From: Carposina sasakii | Lineage: Eukaryota > Arthropoda > Insecta > Lepidoptera > Carposinidae | Length of the DNA: 64,000 bases | Assembly: GCA_014607495.2 (NCBI GenBank) | Contig: CP053160.1 | Location: 5,146,001 to 5,210,000, forward strand | Reading direction: 5' to 3' | Shown here: positions 35,811 to 48,554 of the stretch, one piece after another | Layout of the letters: the number at the start of each line of letters is the position of its first letter | Position numbering within the stretch: position 1 is the stretch's first letter | The notes under the pieces: generated by a model | What the model saw: only the letters and a program-made list of their open reading frames with translations | Databases searched by the model: none | Told to the model about the DNA's origin: nothing | Position numbers and translations under genes: made by a program

Positions 35811-36894
35811 GAAAATTATTATTAGATTTTAACCTATTGCTATTGTTAGAATTATTATTATTATTTTTAAAAATTTTACTCGGTACTGTGTTAAATATTC
35901 TATCTTGTCTCTGACTTGTAGAAGACTGTTCACGAGAAAAACTCCTCTCCTTTAAATAACTTGGGGTATTAAGCCAATTCTGAGATCCACCTAGAGACTG
36001 AATAATAGGCTGCAATGCTTGCCTACTAAAAAGGTATTCCGAGCTTGGGGGAATATTTCTTAATGAAGCTTTTAAATTATTATTACCTATTTCTTTAAGA
36101 ATCCTTTCCCTTCTTATTTCTATACACTCACTGCGTCTACCACAAATCATCTGCATAATTTTTTCAGTATTTTTGTACAACTCAGAACCCTGCCCAAGCA
36201 AGGAAGAGACTTTGTCAAATAAAGAAGAAGGATTTAAGTCTCCTGGATTAGCAGCAGCCCAGTTAACTAAATTTTGCAAACCTTGTCTAAGCATTTCCCG
36301 CTGCTCTAGCTCAGCATTTGTTAAAGAAGCAAGCATGTTTTCAGCGGAAGCTAAATAATCCTTAGTTTTATTAAAATGGCAAAGTTCCTCATTCACTTTT
36401 AAAGCCACAAACCCAGGTGTAGCAGCATATGATTGCATAATTGACTTATAACGTATACCCTTCCATGCTTGTGAATCAAAATGCTGAAGGCGAGTAACCT
36501 CCTCCAGTCGGAGAGTATTTGCCAAAGGAATTACTCTTTTATCATCAAACTCAGTATTAAGTGTACCAAGACCTAACTGAAGGTTTCTTGTTGAGTTACA
36601 AGGATTAACCAAAAAAGTGTTTTGAACTTTCTTTGGAAACTCTGAATTATCAGTGCTTGTACTAGGCTCTGGGAGTGTTATAGATGCAGACTTTTGCGTC
36701 AACGAGGATATATAATGCGGTAGCTGTGTTAAATAACCGGATATATAATTTACCTGCTGCGATAAATCATCGATACGCTGATCAGAAACATGCTTATTGT
36801 ACTTACGGCGTTTGTTGGGAGGAGGTGAGGCCATACCTCTCTCATCTTCCGAAGATGAGGAAGTATCTCTCTCCTCACCAGATTCTACCAACAT
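35728..36894 (-). CDS. DIRS gag-like protein
   Basis: This 388-codon frame lies upstream of RT and overlaps it by 83 bp. It starts with an acidic Ser-rich segment and a basic nuclear-signal-like N-K-R-R-K near residue 30. The middle region resembles the gag-like ORF1 of DIRS elements, including a P-L-A-N-T-L-R-L-E-E-V-T segment. The C-terminus is very rich in Asn, Arg, Lys and Gln, with an Asn run encoded by an AAT/AAC microsatellite (about 35845-35865). There are no zinc knuckles. It presumably binds the element RNA. The start at 36894 is the first Met of the frame, about 240 bp inside the inner edge of the right ITR. Confidence 0.85.
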   Translation of the reverse strand: MLVESGEERDTSSSSEDERGMASPPPNKRRKYNKHVSDQRIDDLSQQVNYISGYLTQLPHYISSLTQKSASITLPEPSTSTDNSEFPKKVQNTFLVNPCNSTRNLQLGLGTLNTEFDDKRVIPLANTLRLEEVTRLQHFDSQAWKGIRYKSIMQSYAATPGFVALKVNEELCHFNKTKDYLASAENMLASLTNAELEQREMLRQGLQNLVNWAAANPGDLNPSSLFDKVSSLLGQGSELYKNTEKIMQMICGRRSECIEIRRERILKEIGNNNLKASLRNIPPSSEYLFSRQALQPIIQSLGGSQNWLNTPSYLKERSFSREQSSTSQRQDRIFNTVPSKIFKNNNNNSNNSNRLKSNNNFRAYKRQHSFRNNTNQENAISNKGKQSK

Positions 36895-37131
36895 ACTTCA
36901 TCCGAAGCAGCGGCATCAGATTGAGCACGTGAGCCGGCGTCAATTTCACTTACCGAACTTCGTGATTTCCTCATTTTAACGTATTACTTACACTTGAAAA
37001 AGTAACTAAAAACGATTCCGAAACACTTTATTTTGTATTTTAACAGTAATTAACAAGCTAATATTGTTATAAACTGAAATAAAAGGATTTACAAAAAATA
37101 TTGGCGGCTATTTCGTGCGAAATCTACAACG

Positions 37132-37290
37132 CTATGAAACTTGACAGTGACAGATGTGCTTATGACAGATGTCCATGGCACATTCTGCTGGTCATAGAGA
37201 TGGTAAGGTGAAGTGGAGGTAAGTGTGTGTGTATTTACTTAGTTTATGGCGAAGTCTATCAATGCGTTCTTCAAACAAATGCTGTGTGTT
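37132..37290. repeat. Right inverted terminal repeat of the DIRS element
   Basis: This is the reverse complement of 32840-32998 with no difference that I can see. The outer extension to 37305 ends TTGATCACATATAAT. As the 5' end of the minus-strand element, it would hold the promoter. Confidence 0.9.
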
Positions 37291-38487
37291 TTGATCACAT
37301 ATAATACACTGACGCTGAAGCTCGGCCCCTATCATGACGTCATGGCCTCACGATTGGCACACGACTCACTTCATAGTCCCACCTCCACTCTTATACTTTC
37401 TTCATGGTCCAACTGCTGTTTGTGCAAAATAGGTTTTTCTGAAAAAATTGCATGTAAATTCCTATGCCAATAACGTAACTCTATATGCGTGCGTATAAAT
37501 TAAATCAGTATACTCTTACATTTAAAAGTTATCGTATAGATAAGAATCTATGTATCTATACTTATACATCAATAATTCATCTAATTTGCTATGTTAAATT
37601 AGAGATGACCTATGTAGAACCTGTTCTTATCTAAATATCACTTGTCTGAAGTTGTGTGGTACAACATAAATTGATATAAAGGTTACTTTGGATTGACAAT
37701 ATAATTTTGATTCCATTGTTTTGATTAAGTTAGTATGGCAAGAGATTCAGGGAAGAGCTCATACTTATATGGATTAAACTTGTTTACATAATTATCATAA
37801 CAAAGTTTTAAACTCTTTAAAAAACCAAGTAGGTAATTATTTTAGATTTACTTGAAAGAGAAGATTTCGATTTCCATTAAATAATTTTAATTTATTTTCA
37901 TAATTAAGACACTACCCACAATTATGTACACCGACAAAAAAAAAACCAGCAAAAAAACAACATTTCCGTTAGTTTTTATTACAAAATAAGGATGCAAACT
38001 TGCTCAGGTGTTAAGTTACGTGTAGGTAAGTAAGAAGCTCGATAATTATCTACGAGATTGTTTCCTCTCGGGAGCGAGTGGTCGCGCTTCGAGGTAAGAT
38101 ACAAGGTCAATTCGTGTTTATTTGGTCCGCATCTTTGTCCATTTGGACTATTACTATTCAGTCTGCACCTCAGTTTATTTTAAATTGCGCTTTGGAGTTC
38201 AACTCTCCGAAATGAGTAATGTATGATCCCCAAAATCCCGCTTATTTATTTAAAGTTGACTGGTTATTTTCTTAAATCTGATTAAAAACAAGAGAACATT
38301 TAAGTTAGACAGCTGATGATAGTCCGCAACACAAACTTAAGATAATTCCCCAGACGATGTTTGTCCCTAGTTATTCTAGGTGATTATATTAGGAGGTACT
38401 CATACAGGTGTTATTTACTTCAATAGAGTGCACGTGATTATCACCTTGGTCGTAACCTTACTATCATAAATACTGTAATTATATACA

Positions 38488-38740
38488 TACATACATATAA
38501 TCACGCCTTTATCCCTTACGGGGTAGGCAGAGCACCAAGGGCCGATAGGACCACATGGTGCCACTTCTGACCAATTTTGAGGGTATAGTTGAGATCTACA
38601 TGTTCGTTTAGTAGTGACAGGTGGTTAGCCCATCACCTACAAAACACCAAGACCCTCTTGTCCCTCTACCGATTTGTACAGTATGTCCGGGAAGAAAAGC
38701 AGCTGTAGATTTTTTTTCACTCCCAGAGCAGCATAGAAGA
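38488..38740 (+). repeat. SINE-like dispersed repeat, copy A
   Basis: About 250 bp, starting with tandem ATAC units, then ATAATCACGCCTTTATCCC, GGGTAGGCAGAGCACCAAGG and CCACATGGTGCCACTTCTGA, and ending CCCAGAGCAGCATAGAAGAA. It closely matches 58968-59230 in the same orientation. I see no clear A and B boxes, so it may be a LINE 3' end rather than a true SINE. Confidence 0.8.
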
Positions 38741-39039
38741 AATTAATAACCAACTATTGAAGGTATACTTCCGGGTTAAAATTGCTGCATGCCTTATGAT
38801 AACTAGCCTTACTTTTTAATACTTATTAATGTACTATTCTGGCATAAAATGATTATATTATAATTATATAGGTACATTCATTGTGACCTTTTATAGTTTT
38901 TAATGTTTAGTTATTTCATCTTGACTGATGATAGTATTAAGATGTTAATTTTAATCCATCTATAAATCGAGGCGGCTGTCTGGGTAACTTCCGTTCAATA
39001 AATAAATAACAAAACTAATATTTGTAGTTTGCTATACAA

Positions 39040-39290
39040 GCCGCGTGGTGCCGGCAGAGTAGAGTTTGTACCACCCCTGCCTGCCCGTGGGTATCGTGCG
39101 AGGCGATTAAGGGTTTCCGGGAGGTGGGCAGCAGCACCATCCGTACTGACAACATAGTCCGAAAATCAGCCCAGCGTGGTGACTATGGGCAAAACCCCCC
39201 TGTGGTAGTAGCCTTGTGGCGTGCCCTGGGGGAGGCCTACGTCCAGCAGTAGACTGCAATAGGCTGAAGAAGAAGAAGATACAAGGCATA
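39040..39290 (+). repeat. Non-LTR-type repeat with a (GAA)n tail
   Basis: The sequence runs through CGTGGTGCCGGCAGAGTA, ACCACCCCTGCCTGCCCGTG and GGAGGCCTACGTCCAGCAGT and ends AGGCTGAAGAAGAAGAAG. A simple-repeat 3' tail is typical of some non-LTR elements and SINEs in Lepidoptera. Fragments of the 3' part recur in reverse or direct orientation near 17255, 27470, 39395, 40330, 52880 and 62938. No open frame survives. Confidence 0.7.
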
Positions 39291-39819
39291 ACGTTACAAG
39301 CCAAGAATCGACTACTTTATACTAAAATGAATGGATTGTACATTATCTGTCATCGCTTAAAGAATTCGTATTATATAACGAATTTGCCATTACTTAACAC
39401 TGCTGGACGTAGGCCTTCCATGCCATAAGATGCCATAGCGGGTTTTTGCTCGTAGTCACAACGTCAGCATACTACAGAACCCAGTTGTGGTGTCATTGCT
39501 GGTTATTCGTCTAGCCAAAAAATGACAGAGGCATTAGTTCCAGCTTTGATCAGCTGGTCAGATAAGTCCGGGCACTGTACCGCGATGGCATTGAGAAGGA
39601 GACGTCACGCTGCTCGCTCAAAACGGTCATGACTGCTGCGAATCGCGATTTTTGTGCACTCGTAACTTTTTCGTAACTCAAATTATAGATCTCATATAAT
39701 AAAAGGCATAATTTTACGCGAATAATAGTTTGCATGCAATTTTTTCACTTCTAAAGAAATATTAAAGTTAATTAGGGAGTGAACAGAATAGTATAGAAAC
39801 TATTAAACTACATAATGGT

Positions 39820-40300
39820 TGCTAGTTTATCCATCACGTGCTGTTGGCGGCGACTTCAACCACGCGGCCTACAGAATGAAGCCTAGCCATGAACGTATAA
39901 AGAATAACGGACAGAGTGTTGTCAATACACAAAGTGAAGCATTCATAGTAAGCTTGGGAACGATATTCCATGGAGTAGGGACGTGTATTGCCGAGTTATC
40001 TACCCACACATACAAATCATAGTAAGCTCGGCGCCTACTAGAAAATACGCATGCATGCGCAATGCGCCGCCATTACGGTGCTTCAATCTGTGCATTGACA
40101 GCATTACGTCCGTTGTTCTTTATACGTTTATGAGCCTAGCTATGTTTTTCTCCGTACTCCCTCCGTACTCTATACGTATGTAATAAGTATTTCAAGAAGA
40201 GTGGTTGAAGAGTAAATAAACCATGAAACGGTGACAAAAACAAATAAACAGACTTACTTTGCATTTATATTATTAGATGGGATTAGTGAGTTGTGTCATT
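39820..40300. repeat. Older dispersed repeat interrupted by a MITE
   Basis: Left of the MITE, a GGCGGCGACTTCAACCACGC stretch, and right of it a long AT-rich tail with ACAAATAAACAGAC and TTTATATTATTAGATGGG, resemble the two parts of the common lepidopteran repeat also seen near 20236-20450. The MITE at 39888-40132 with its 8-bp duplication splits it. Confidence 0.45.
39880..40140. mobile_element. hAT-type MITE, copy 2, with 8-bp target duplication
   Basis: The element is 39888-40132 (245 bp), flanked by AGCCTAGC at 39880-39887 and 40133-40140. Termini, length and interior match copy 1 at 32071-32315, including CCGCCATTACGGTGCT near the right end. It has no coding frame. Confidence 0.9.
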
Positions 40301-40329
40301 TTAATGGTAAAATTTATATATTAACCTCA

Positions 40330-40505
40330 AGCCTTCAGCCTATTGCAGTCAACTACTGGACATAGGCCTCCCCCAGTGTACGCCACATGGCTCGATCTCC
40401 CTTTTTTGCCATCCAGTCACTACCAGCCGTCCTCCTTAAGTCACCGGTCCACCTGGCCGGAGGGCGCCCAACGCTACGCTTGCTTTATGGACCCTATGTC
40501 CCATA
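40330..40505 (-). repeat. Fragment of the GGCCTCCCCC dispersed repeat
   Basis: It begins (plus strand) CAGCCTATTGCAGTC, followed by GGACATAGGCCTCCCCCAGT, then CCGGTCCACCTGGCCGGAGG. It is the inverted form of the 3' part of 39040-39290 plus further sequence absent there, so it may come from a longer family member. Confidence 0.6.
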
Positions 40506-43500
40506 GGGTTAGTCAAAACTGGTGGGTAAAATTTATAATATTTTAAATTCATTCTTAGGCTCCGACGATACACAGTTAGAAGTTTACAAGCCTTCTACAT
40601 ATTCTTTTTACTTCATAATGGTCAAATCATTACGAACCCAAATCAGAGACTGATAGAAGTAATTAAAGTGGTGGGTATTTTTGTGTCGTGATAGAGATTA
40701 GGCGATATTTGCCATCGATCTATCAATCCTATTATTAGTCTAATGCCATTGTAATTTGTAACGGGTGGTAGTCAATGACAACGTAATTATCTCAGTGCTT
40801 TTAGCCAGTTTAGCAGCTGTTTTGATATTTCCAACACTAGGAAAAAAGCTGAGTCTGAGCCGAGAAAGCTGAATCTTTTCAACAGATTCAGAGATATTTT
40901 TGCATGGGGACTTTGGTACACTTGATTGATTGAAATCTTTATTCCTGTGAACCTACTGCTGCTTTTTGGACCAAATTAGTAATTTTGATTCGGATTTTAT
41001 ACATGCTTCATTAACTTTGTCTTTCCATAATTTCTTATTGTTTGAAATAGTAAATTGGTTTACATTAGCCACCGACCATTAATAAACTGAACAAACGTGG
41101 CTATATATTAAATGGTTAGAAGAATAAACTTAATGATCGTTATAAGACATTTGTCATATTTCCACATCCACACCTTGAGGCTGGGTAGTATCTCCATTTA
41201 TATCTACGGTCATGACCACTGCGTTTTAGGGACCCATCTCACTAGGACATCAGTGGCAACGTTGCCAAAAATATTTATATTTATTTAGCTGTTATACTTA
41301 GTGCAGTAGGAGTTAGTAAGACACATGCCCAGGATAACCAAGATTGATTTCACAATCAAATTGGTATCAGAAATACAGTCACTTTGGTAGACTAGCCATT
41401 TCATCACATGCTATCAGCTGTTAAGCTTTGTGTTATCACAGTCGGATGTACTACTTTCCGCTCTAGCTTATCAGATACTATAACTATGTAATGAATATAT
41501 CGGTGCTAATAATTTTACGGTAATTCGTCTGACCATCATACACTCGTACGATAACTTATCTCAATGGTCATTTTACCTTGACGTGTTCTAATTTGACAGC
41601 TCAGGAAACCATCAAAGTAGTGACAGCGCTACCAGTTACCAGTGACCTAATGAGACAGGTCCTTTAGTGCGAAAATAAAAACATCCAGCGTATACATAAT
41701 ATAGATGGCCTTGCCGCACCCGCACTTGGGCAATACAGTAGAAAGCCTGGCTTTCTTTCACGCATTGGTAAGGACTCAGTTACATAACCTAACCAAGCAA
41801 CTGATATTCATGTGCTCAATATTTTACTGACATTTAATAAACTTCCGGATCGATTTATGGACGTATTACTATTATATTAATAACTTCGACCTTTTTAAGA
41901 CGTCAGGCTTTGAAATTGGGTACTTATAATGGTAGTTTAAGCTGGTGATTTATATTGTTGGCAGTTAATTTAAATACAACCAGTAAAAATTTGATTGTAC
42001 ATAGCACGTAGAATTATTTTCTTTAAGTTATAGAGGGTTAGACCAACAATTTCTTTTTGGTCCAAATTCAGCTCAGTTGTGTCGAACTAAGTTAATTTTG
42101 ATGTGAATTGAACTATAGCGATTTAACGACTTGTGGAGCATTCATACATGATGTCATATACTTTTTATTAAGTTTCACAGGATTTCCAGCTTTCAATGTA
42201 CCTAATCTAATCAGGAAACTGAAGGAAATCTTGTTAATTTGACCGCAGTGTTCCTATCAATGACACAAAATAATGCCGATATCATGGCTCCAAGTTGTCT
42301 ATTGACACTTTCACCTCTCCGGGCCTTACCAGATTTTACGTCATTGCCAGCAATTATATCATCACAAAATCGACAGACTGGCACATTGGCACACTGCGCC
42401 GACGACTCACTTAGCACACTGTTTAACCAAACTGACCCTCTTGGGTATTCTGTGACAAAACAATCAACTTTTATCTCATTCAAGTCATTATGCATTCCAG
42501 TTATTATAATCTATTGGAGGCTTGGCAGTAGCTAATCTCACGGCGATTACGATATTTACTACACAATGAAAATTTACATAATTTTCGGCAGTTGTAGGTT
42601 CTGGGACGATTGGCTACGGGATAGTGGAATCGTGGATTGTGCAAGGGAGGCTCTGAGGTCATTGTGATGTGCAACTCGTGTCGAAAGCTGCATCAGGCCG
42701 TGATAACTAGATGGCGCGGTGCTAACCATCCTACTTCTATTTGATTTAGTGCTGAACTATTATTTGAATAAAGCTTCGGTGGCGACCCTGAAGAAATAAT
42801 TTCATGTTGGCACCGTATAGAGGGTATACTTTTGGGTATATACAGGGCGGATACTTAACTGCATCACTAACCTAGAAAATCAAAGCTTTACGCTGTATCA
42901 CGTAAAGTTATTTTCATTTTCAGTGCATTATACAGGCATTCTGACTAAGCTTTATCTCCGTTTTATGATTCTCGCATTCAGATTCTATTGTATATAATAG
43001 TTACTTAGTGCTTTAAATACCTTAAATTGTATTACTCACCCAATTTCGGAGAACGAGTTCTTGTACTTTTCTCTTTTCATTGCCACGTGGTTCAAAGTCA
43101 CTAGATTTGGTTCATTTCACGCACTTTAATTTAGCACTTACACAAATTATTCATTGCACTTCTAAATTACCTACTGAAGTACGTTATAATCTACTGAGGT
43201 TGTTTGGAAGTGTCATTGCGGCGATGATCTGTAACAAAGTAAAATAAATTATATTACTTAGTAGATATATATTTTTACATGAATATTTATACTATATGTT
43301 GCGGTAGTCTTCCAAATCAATACTGTAATTTATTACACTATATGAAACTCTGAGCGTCATTTATGCATCATACCTAAACTGCTCTATATTAAACGTGGCT
43401 GTAGTATTTCCTACGTTATCCCGTAGTTTTGGCTGTACCTTTTTGAGAACACAGCCTAGTGTAGGTATGTAGTGGTAGTCAGGTAAATAGATTTATAATG

Positions 43501-43953
43501 TGAAAGCACTACGAGAAACTCGTCAACTTAGAATTTATGTTGCAAAAATAACATCATGTGTGATTTATTGTGAAAAACCTACAATCATAATATCATTAAA
43601 AACAAATTAGGTAGATATATCAAAGAAACTTAGATTTTGTGTTAGATATTGAGGCAATATGTGCTGTAAAGTAAGATTAGATACAGTTAAGAATTATGTC
43701 AGTCAGGTAATGTTGGAAAGTAAATCAAACTTGTTCTTACAGGACATGATGCTAACTCTTCTCATCCAGGTTATCCACACATATGTAATCCGTAAAATTA
43801 TAAAAGAGCTGCTATCTTATCGTCTAGGGATTCATTACATTGAAGATTATTTTCTTTTTGGTAGCAAAAGTCCCGGGAGGACAATGTAATTTTGTAAATT
43901 ACAATAAATGGTAATAGGGAATATGCGTCTGACACAAAAACAGATTTCTTGTA

Positions 43954-44662
43954 TTTTTAACCGACTTCAAAAAAAGGAGGAGGTTCTCAATTCGTCTGTA
44001 TGTATAATATATTTTTTATACATGTTCACCGATATTTCCGCCAATTATAGACGGATTTCAAAAAAAATTTTTTGTTGGACGGAGTTCACTTCTGAGGTGG
44101 TCCCATTTTCACCAGGTCAGGATCTGATGATGGGATCCAGGAGAAATCTAGGGCAACCACTGAAAATTGTATGCTCGTATGGTGCTTTTGTTACGTAATC
44201 ATGTCTTACTCAGGTATATGCTTCAGAGTATCAACATCTGATGCTGCTGTGCTGATGATAAAGCTACAGAACTCCTTAATGGTTAGGAGTTGGGAGACAG
44301 TACTGCAATTTGTCGATGGAAACTATTTAGTAGTATGTAGGGCTAACGTGTTACTTGAATCAACATCTGATGATGGGATCCAGGAGAAATTTAGGGCAAC
44401 CACTAAAAATTGTATGCTCGTATGGTGCTTTTGTTACGTAATTCAGGTATATGCTTCAGGGTATCAACATCTGATGCTGTTGTGCTGATGATGAAGCTAC
44501 AGAACTCCTTAACGGTTAGGAGTTGGGAGACAGTATTGCAATTGGTCAATGAAACTATTTAGTATAATCTAGCTTTTTGGAGTCATTTAATGTGTATTAA
44601 GTAGATAAATTAGTTACGTTATTTATTGCTTTTTAAAGTTTGTGTTTTTTGAAGTCGGTTAA
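43954..44662. mobile_element. TIR element with AACCGACTTCAAAAAA ends and internal tandem duplication
   Basis: The ends, TTTTTAACCGACTTCAAAAA at 43954 and GAAGTCGGTTAA at 44651-44662, are inverted. Inside, a segment of about 200-210 bp occurs twice in tandem (44122-44332 and 44365-44564), beginning ATCTGATGATGGGATCCAGG and ending GAAACTATTTAGTA. The left third is shared in reverse with 24795-25034, and a short terminal fragment is nested at 53915-53976. The two overlapping open frames here are chance products of the repeat. Confidence 0.65.
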
Positions 44663-46099
44663 TTTTTTTTAAAGTCAGTTTATATACTAAAGATATTACA
44701 AATACAAACCGAATAGTGCAAAAATAACATCAATCGGTTAGTAAATACAACGTTACATACCAAAGTTACAGGAGTTTAAAAGTTTATACCGTCTATTGCT
44801 ATATCAACGATTTTACAAACTGCGACTAAACAAAGAACCTAGTGTGTTATTAAAACATCGATTATTCTAGATCACGAAGCAAAACATTCAATTGCCCACC
44901 TTAAGTATAACCTGCAGTTATGTAGTTACTATTACTTACAAAATAACCTGTAGATTTAATGATTTAGTATATCTAGGTGTGTGGACGGAGAACGAAAGGG
45001 GGATCGTGAGAAATAAATTGTCCTCACCAATGAAATCTGTATACTTAGAGCAATTATTCCACGTTTCTGTCAACATAGTAGAGTGTACATACTTCTACTT
45101 ACTCGTAGTTGCTATCTTAGATTCTACCTGAAAAATTTTAAATAAAGTATCACAATTTAAATATCTGTGCGGGTGTATAATTAAATTAGTAAAGACAATA
45201 AAAAATATAAAAGAGGCAGCTCGGGTTTCTAGTTTTATTTATTCCGTAAAATTACTATTATTCATATTACTATTTATACCTAGAGTGATATAAAATAAAG
45301 TATATAGAGATATTACCATTAAACTTGTAGTCTCCTACTATAAATAGAACGGTTGATCTCCGCTAGCCTTCGTCAAATAGGACCACGGGTGAATTATTAT
45401 AGGAGATGGGATAATCAAAGACCTTGCATCACAGCTTATATAAACCAAATAAAAAAACATAAGTAAACATTATTAGGTCTTCTTTGTCACCTTCATGGAT
45501 TGTCACTTTATCGTCGCAATCGTTAGATCGACACAGATCGCTCGATGGAGGCTGTCGATAATTACTCATTACGGTAATGGAGCGTCGATCGCGAGTGCTT
45601 TATCACGACACCGCTGTACACTTAGGAATTTGGCCTAAGGACCTTATTTCTATGTTAGCGATGGACAGGTAAATTATACACATTTGTACATTAATTACTT
45701 ATGAGAACTATGTCGTAACTTTAATAATTTTGAGCTGTTTGAGACATTGTAAAAGGGGTGATTATGTGGAGTTAAATTCTGATTCGAGATTAAATATAAG
45801 TAACTTGTATATTTAGGATATTATATAATTTTAATGAAACACCTTCAACTTCTTTTGTCATAGTTAATTCTATTTAGTTTCTGTTTTTTTTTAAAAAATA
45901 ATTTTGAATTTTAATGTTCTTTGTCTGATACAAACTGTTTTAAGTGAGGTTTCATAAAAGGTAGAGCCGAAAAGTACAAATTTTATTTACTCAGCAAATA
46001 CTTAGCGGGATTATCAAGCCAACTAGTTAAAGCTCATAAGTAAAAAGAAGGACGTTGACATTAACACGTTTTAAAAGTAAACACAAGGAAAACGAAAAT

Positions 46100-46660
46100 G
46101 TAAATCTGGCTCTTCGGAGCCGGTCTACGGTCATTTTGCGCAAGTGGGCGCAAACAGTGGCCATCTGGCCTTGCCCGAATTCTTCTGCGCCACGTCACCT
46201 ACGTCACTACATCCATCACGCACAAGATAAAAAACGTACAGGCTCATCCAAAAATTATTCAAAGTTGTGCCGCAACGCAACGTGTCGCAAATCGTCTGAT
46301 CTAACGTTATAACAACAATCGGATTGCCAAAGGGCCGAAGTGACAAAATAATATGCTAATGCCCGCATATGTTCTTTATGAAATTGATATTCTTGACAGT
46401 TGACATCGAGCGCAGTGGTGACACGTGGCTGAGCAAAAACAATGGTGTTACGTCACAGCATGCAAATGCAACACGCCGTAAGCCAAAATGTAAGTACGTG
46501 AGAAACTGTAGCATTGTGTCGTTTGTGAGCCTGCATACTGCTGCCTAGCTTGCTGGCAGTGTAGAGCCGTGTCGGCTGAGTGCAACACAATGGACTCACT
46601 GAGCTTGCGCCCGCGCAGCCAAGACAATAAAAATCAACATTTACAATCAACCTTCAAGGA
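46100..46660. promoter_or_regulatory. GC-richer block, possible noncoding exon or conserved element
   Basis: There are two adjacent CpG-containing stretches (46100-46330 and 46400-46640) in otherwise AT-rich DNA. A donor-like GTAAGTAC occurs on the plus strand near 46490. Frames of 65-85 codons on both strands have no recognisable domain. I cannot decide between an untranslated exon, an enhancer and an old insertion. Confidence 0.2.
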
Positions 46661-48554
46661 TGCCTGCTTCCCAAACTAATGTTCATTTTATTAAATAGCC
46701 TTGCACGCCGAATAAATACACATTAAGGTATTATTTACTGAATTTAAAGTTTACCTATTTACTTTTGTTGGCCTACTTTGTAATAATATTATGTAGTTTT
46801 TAAGTGTTACTGCAATTAGTTAATAAAATAATTATTAGAACAGGCCAATTAATGGACATAAAAATTATAGTGGCATTGGTAGCTTAGCAAGTATGTAGGT
46901 AGTTATATTTTTATTGTTGTCATGTTATTAAAATGTCAAGATCGTTTAATTCAAACAACAAGTAACTACATTTATTTTACCTCTAATTATGGTTGGTATA
47001 TTCGATGGTGTGGTCATGGCCTCTTGCGTTTTGTGTTGTGGAACAAAAATTTACTAACATCAATAATCTAATAACAATGCTAACTATTGAGAATATTGCA
47101 TAAATCATCTTATGGTAAAGGTTCAAACAACTGCGTAGATGCAATCGTGAATTATCAAGAATTTTGGTTCAAATATTTTAAACCCACCATTACTCATTTA
47201 CATACAAATTCCTCAACCATTGAAAAGCCCATGCAGCTATGGATATTAACTAGTAACTCCTCAACTAAGAAAAAAACTAGAGGAGTATATTAATACCAGC
47301 CCTATTATGATTGAGCATCTAGCTGCTAGATTATCGCATGTCGGAAAAGCTTTTGTGGAAATAAAAATTTGCTAAATTTTTATTTTATTTTATTTATTTG
47401 GGACAGTTAACAACTACTGCACCAAGGTTATTGAAACCGCCATACTGACACGTTCCCATAACAACAGTCTATACGCGTTAAATTATTCCGAAGTGCTGAC
47501 GAAGCTTTACTTCGTGAATAAGCTGGACGCAATCGGTTACATAAGAAACATTTATAGGCATAGATCACATCGGGCAGGTGTACTCATGCCATAGTGTGAC
47601 ACCAAAACCACTCTCAATCATTCACGAAAACTGCTTTGGTAAGATTATGACATTAATGATGTAACATCAATCCTATTCAGCATTATCTTATAGCAGTGCG
47701 CTACAGAGTACAACGTGGCAGTGGATAATAACTTAGGCCTAAGCCAGACCATGTCAAATTGATTGTATAAAAATTTGCCACTGAAAAACTTCTGAGCCAG
47801 AGTTTGTTCAGAGGCGTGCTGTTAGAAGATGATACGGGATATCAAAGAAAGATCTTCAGCTAGTTTGTGAATACTTATGTCTAGATGCTATTGGGTAAAC
47901 GTGCATAAGCTATACTTATGGTGGGCTATTTTCATAGTATGTCGTTAAACGTACTCTTTCTGTTACACCTGTGTGTATGGACATATAGAGATGAAGTCAT
48001 AGAGTGATGGATGAGAGATGCCGCGGCGGAGGCTAGGCTAGTTGCGACAACAGCAGCTTTCTTACAAAACTCGACAGTGGCACGTGCCGGTGTTTCGAAA
48101 TAATTCGATTATTTGAGACGTTGCGGTGGGGTTATTGATTTTTTTCGAGTATTGGCATATTTGTGGTTAGTTTGCAAATCCACTGTGAAGTGTATCCGCC
48201 GATTTATGGAAAGGATGTTGACGCGAATTCAAGAAAACAATGTGTCAAAATCATAGTACGTTCTACAGTTGGTTAGCGTTCGAGAAACCAGCGAAGATCC
48301 GATTTAATCGGGCACCGCATTAAACGGGATATTAACTTAACCCCTATGTCATTAATCGTTGACTCCCACTTTTATCGCACTCAATCATTGAAATTGAAAC
48401 CATGTACCTATTTACTATTTCAAGGTAAAAGCTTCCATCTAGAATACTAATTGCAAATGTCTTTTAGGGAAGGGTGTGTATTGGTCCATATATATTTTAA
48501 CGTTACTGTCACGATGAGAACCTACATTAGAAATATTGCCTACAATCGCTGATT

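Larger units (their letters stand above)
32791..37305 (-). mobile_element. DIRS-type retroelement with ITRs and internal complementary region, no recombinase gene
   Basis: This 4,515-bp element reads on the minus strand: ITR, gag, RT/RNase H, a noncoding stretch, internal complementary region (ICR), ITR. The inverted repeats (32840-32998 and 37132-37290) look identical over 159 bp. Each outer end extends beyond the shared part with its own sequence. The ICR at 33028-33126 is complementary to both extensions joined end to end and overlapping by ATT, which is the hallmark circle-junction arrangement of DIRS1-like elements. The trinucleotide AAT sits at both outer ends, and there is no further target duplication, as expected for tyrosine-recombinase integration. 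The recombinase gene itself is not found. Confidence 0.92.
37306..43953. other. Intergenic DNA with repeats; no gene seen
   Basis: No host gene is recognisable. Repeats are listed separately. Overlapping frames at 42211-42535 on both strands (94 and 98 codons) lie in slightly richer sequence; neither matches a family I know. A repeat fragment with a TGGCTG core near 43385-43460 is related to ones near 18300, 18900 and 61140. Confidence 0.65.

Noticed and set aside
42211..42535. Overlapping 94- and 98-codon ORFs on both strands
   Set aside because: Neither has a recognisable domain or splice context, and being open on both strands suggests composition rather than coding.
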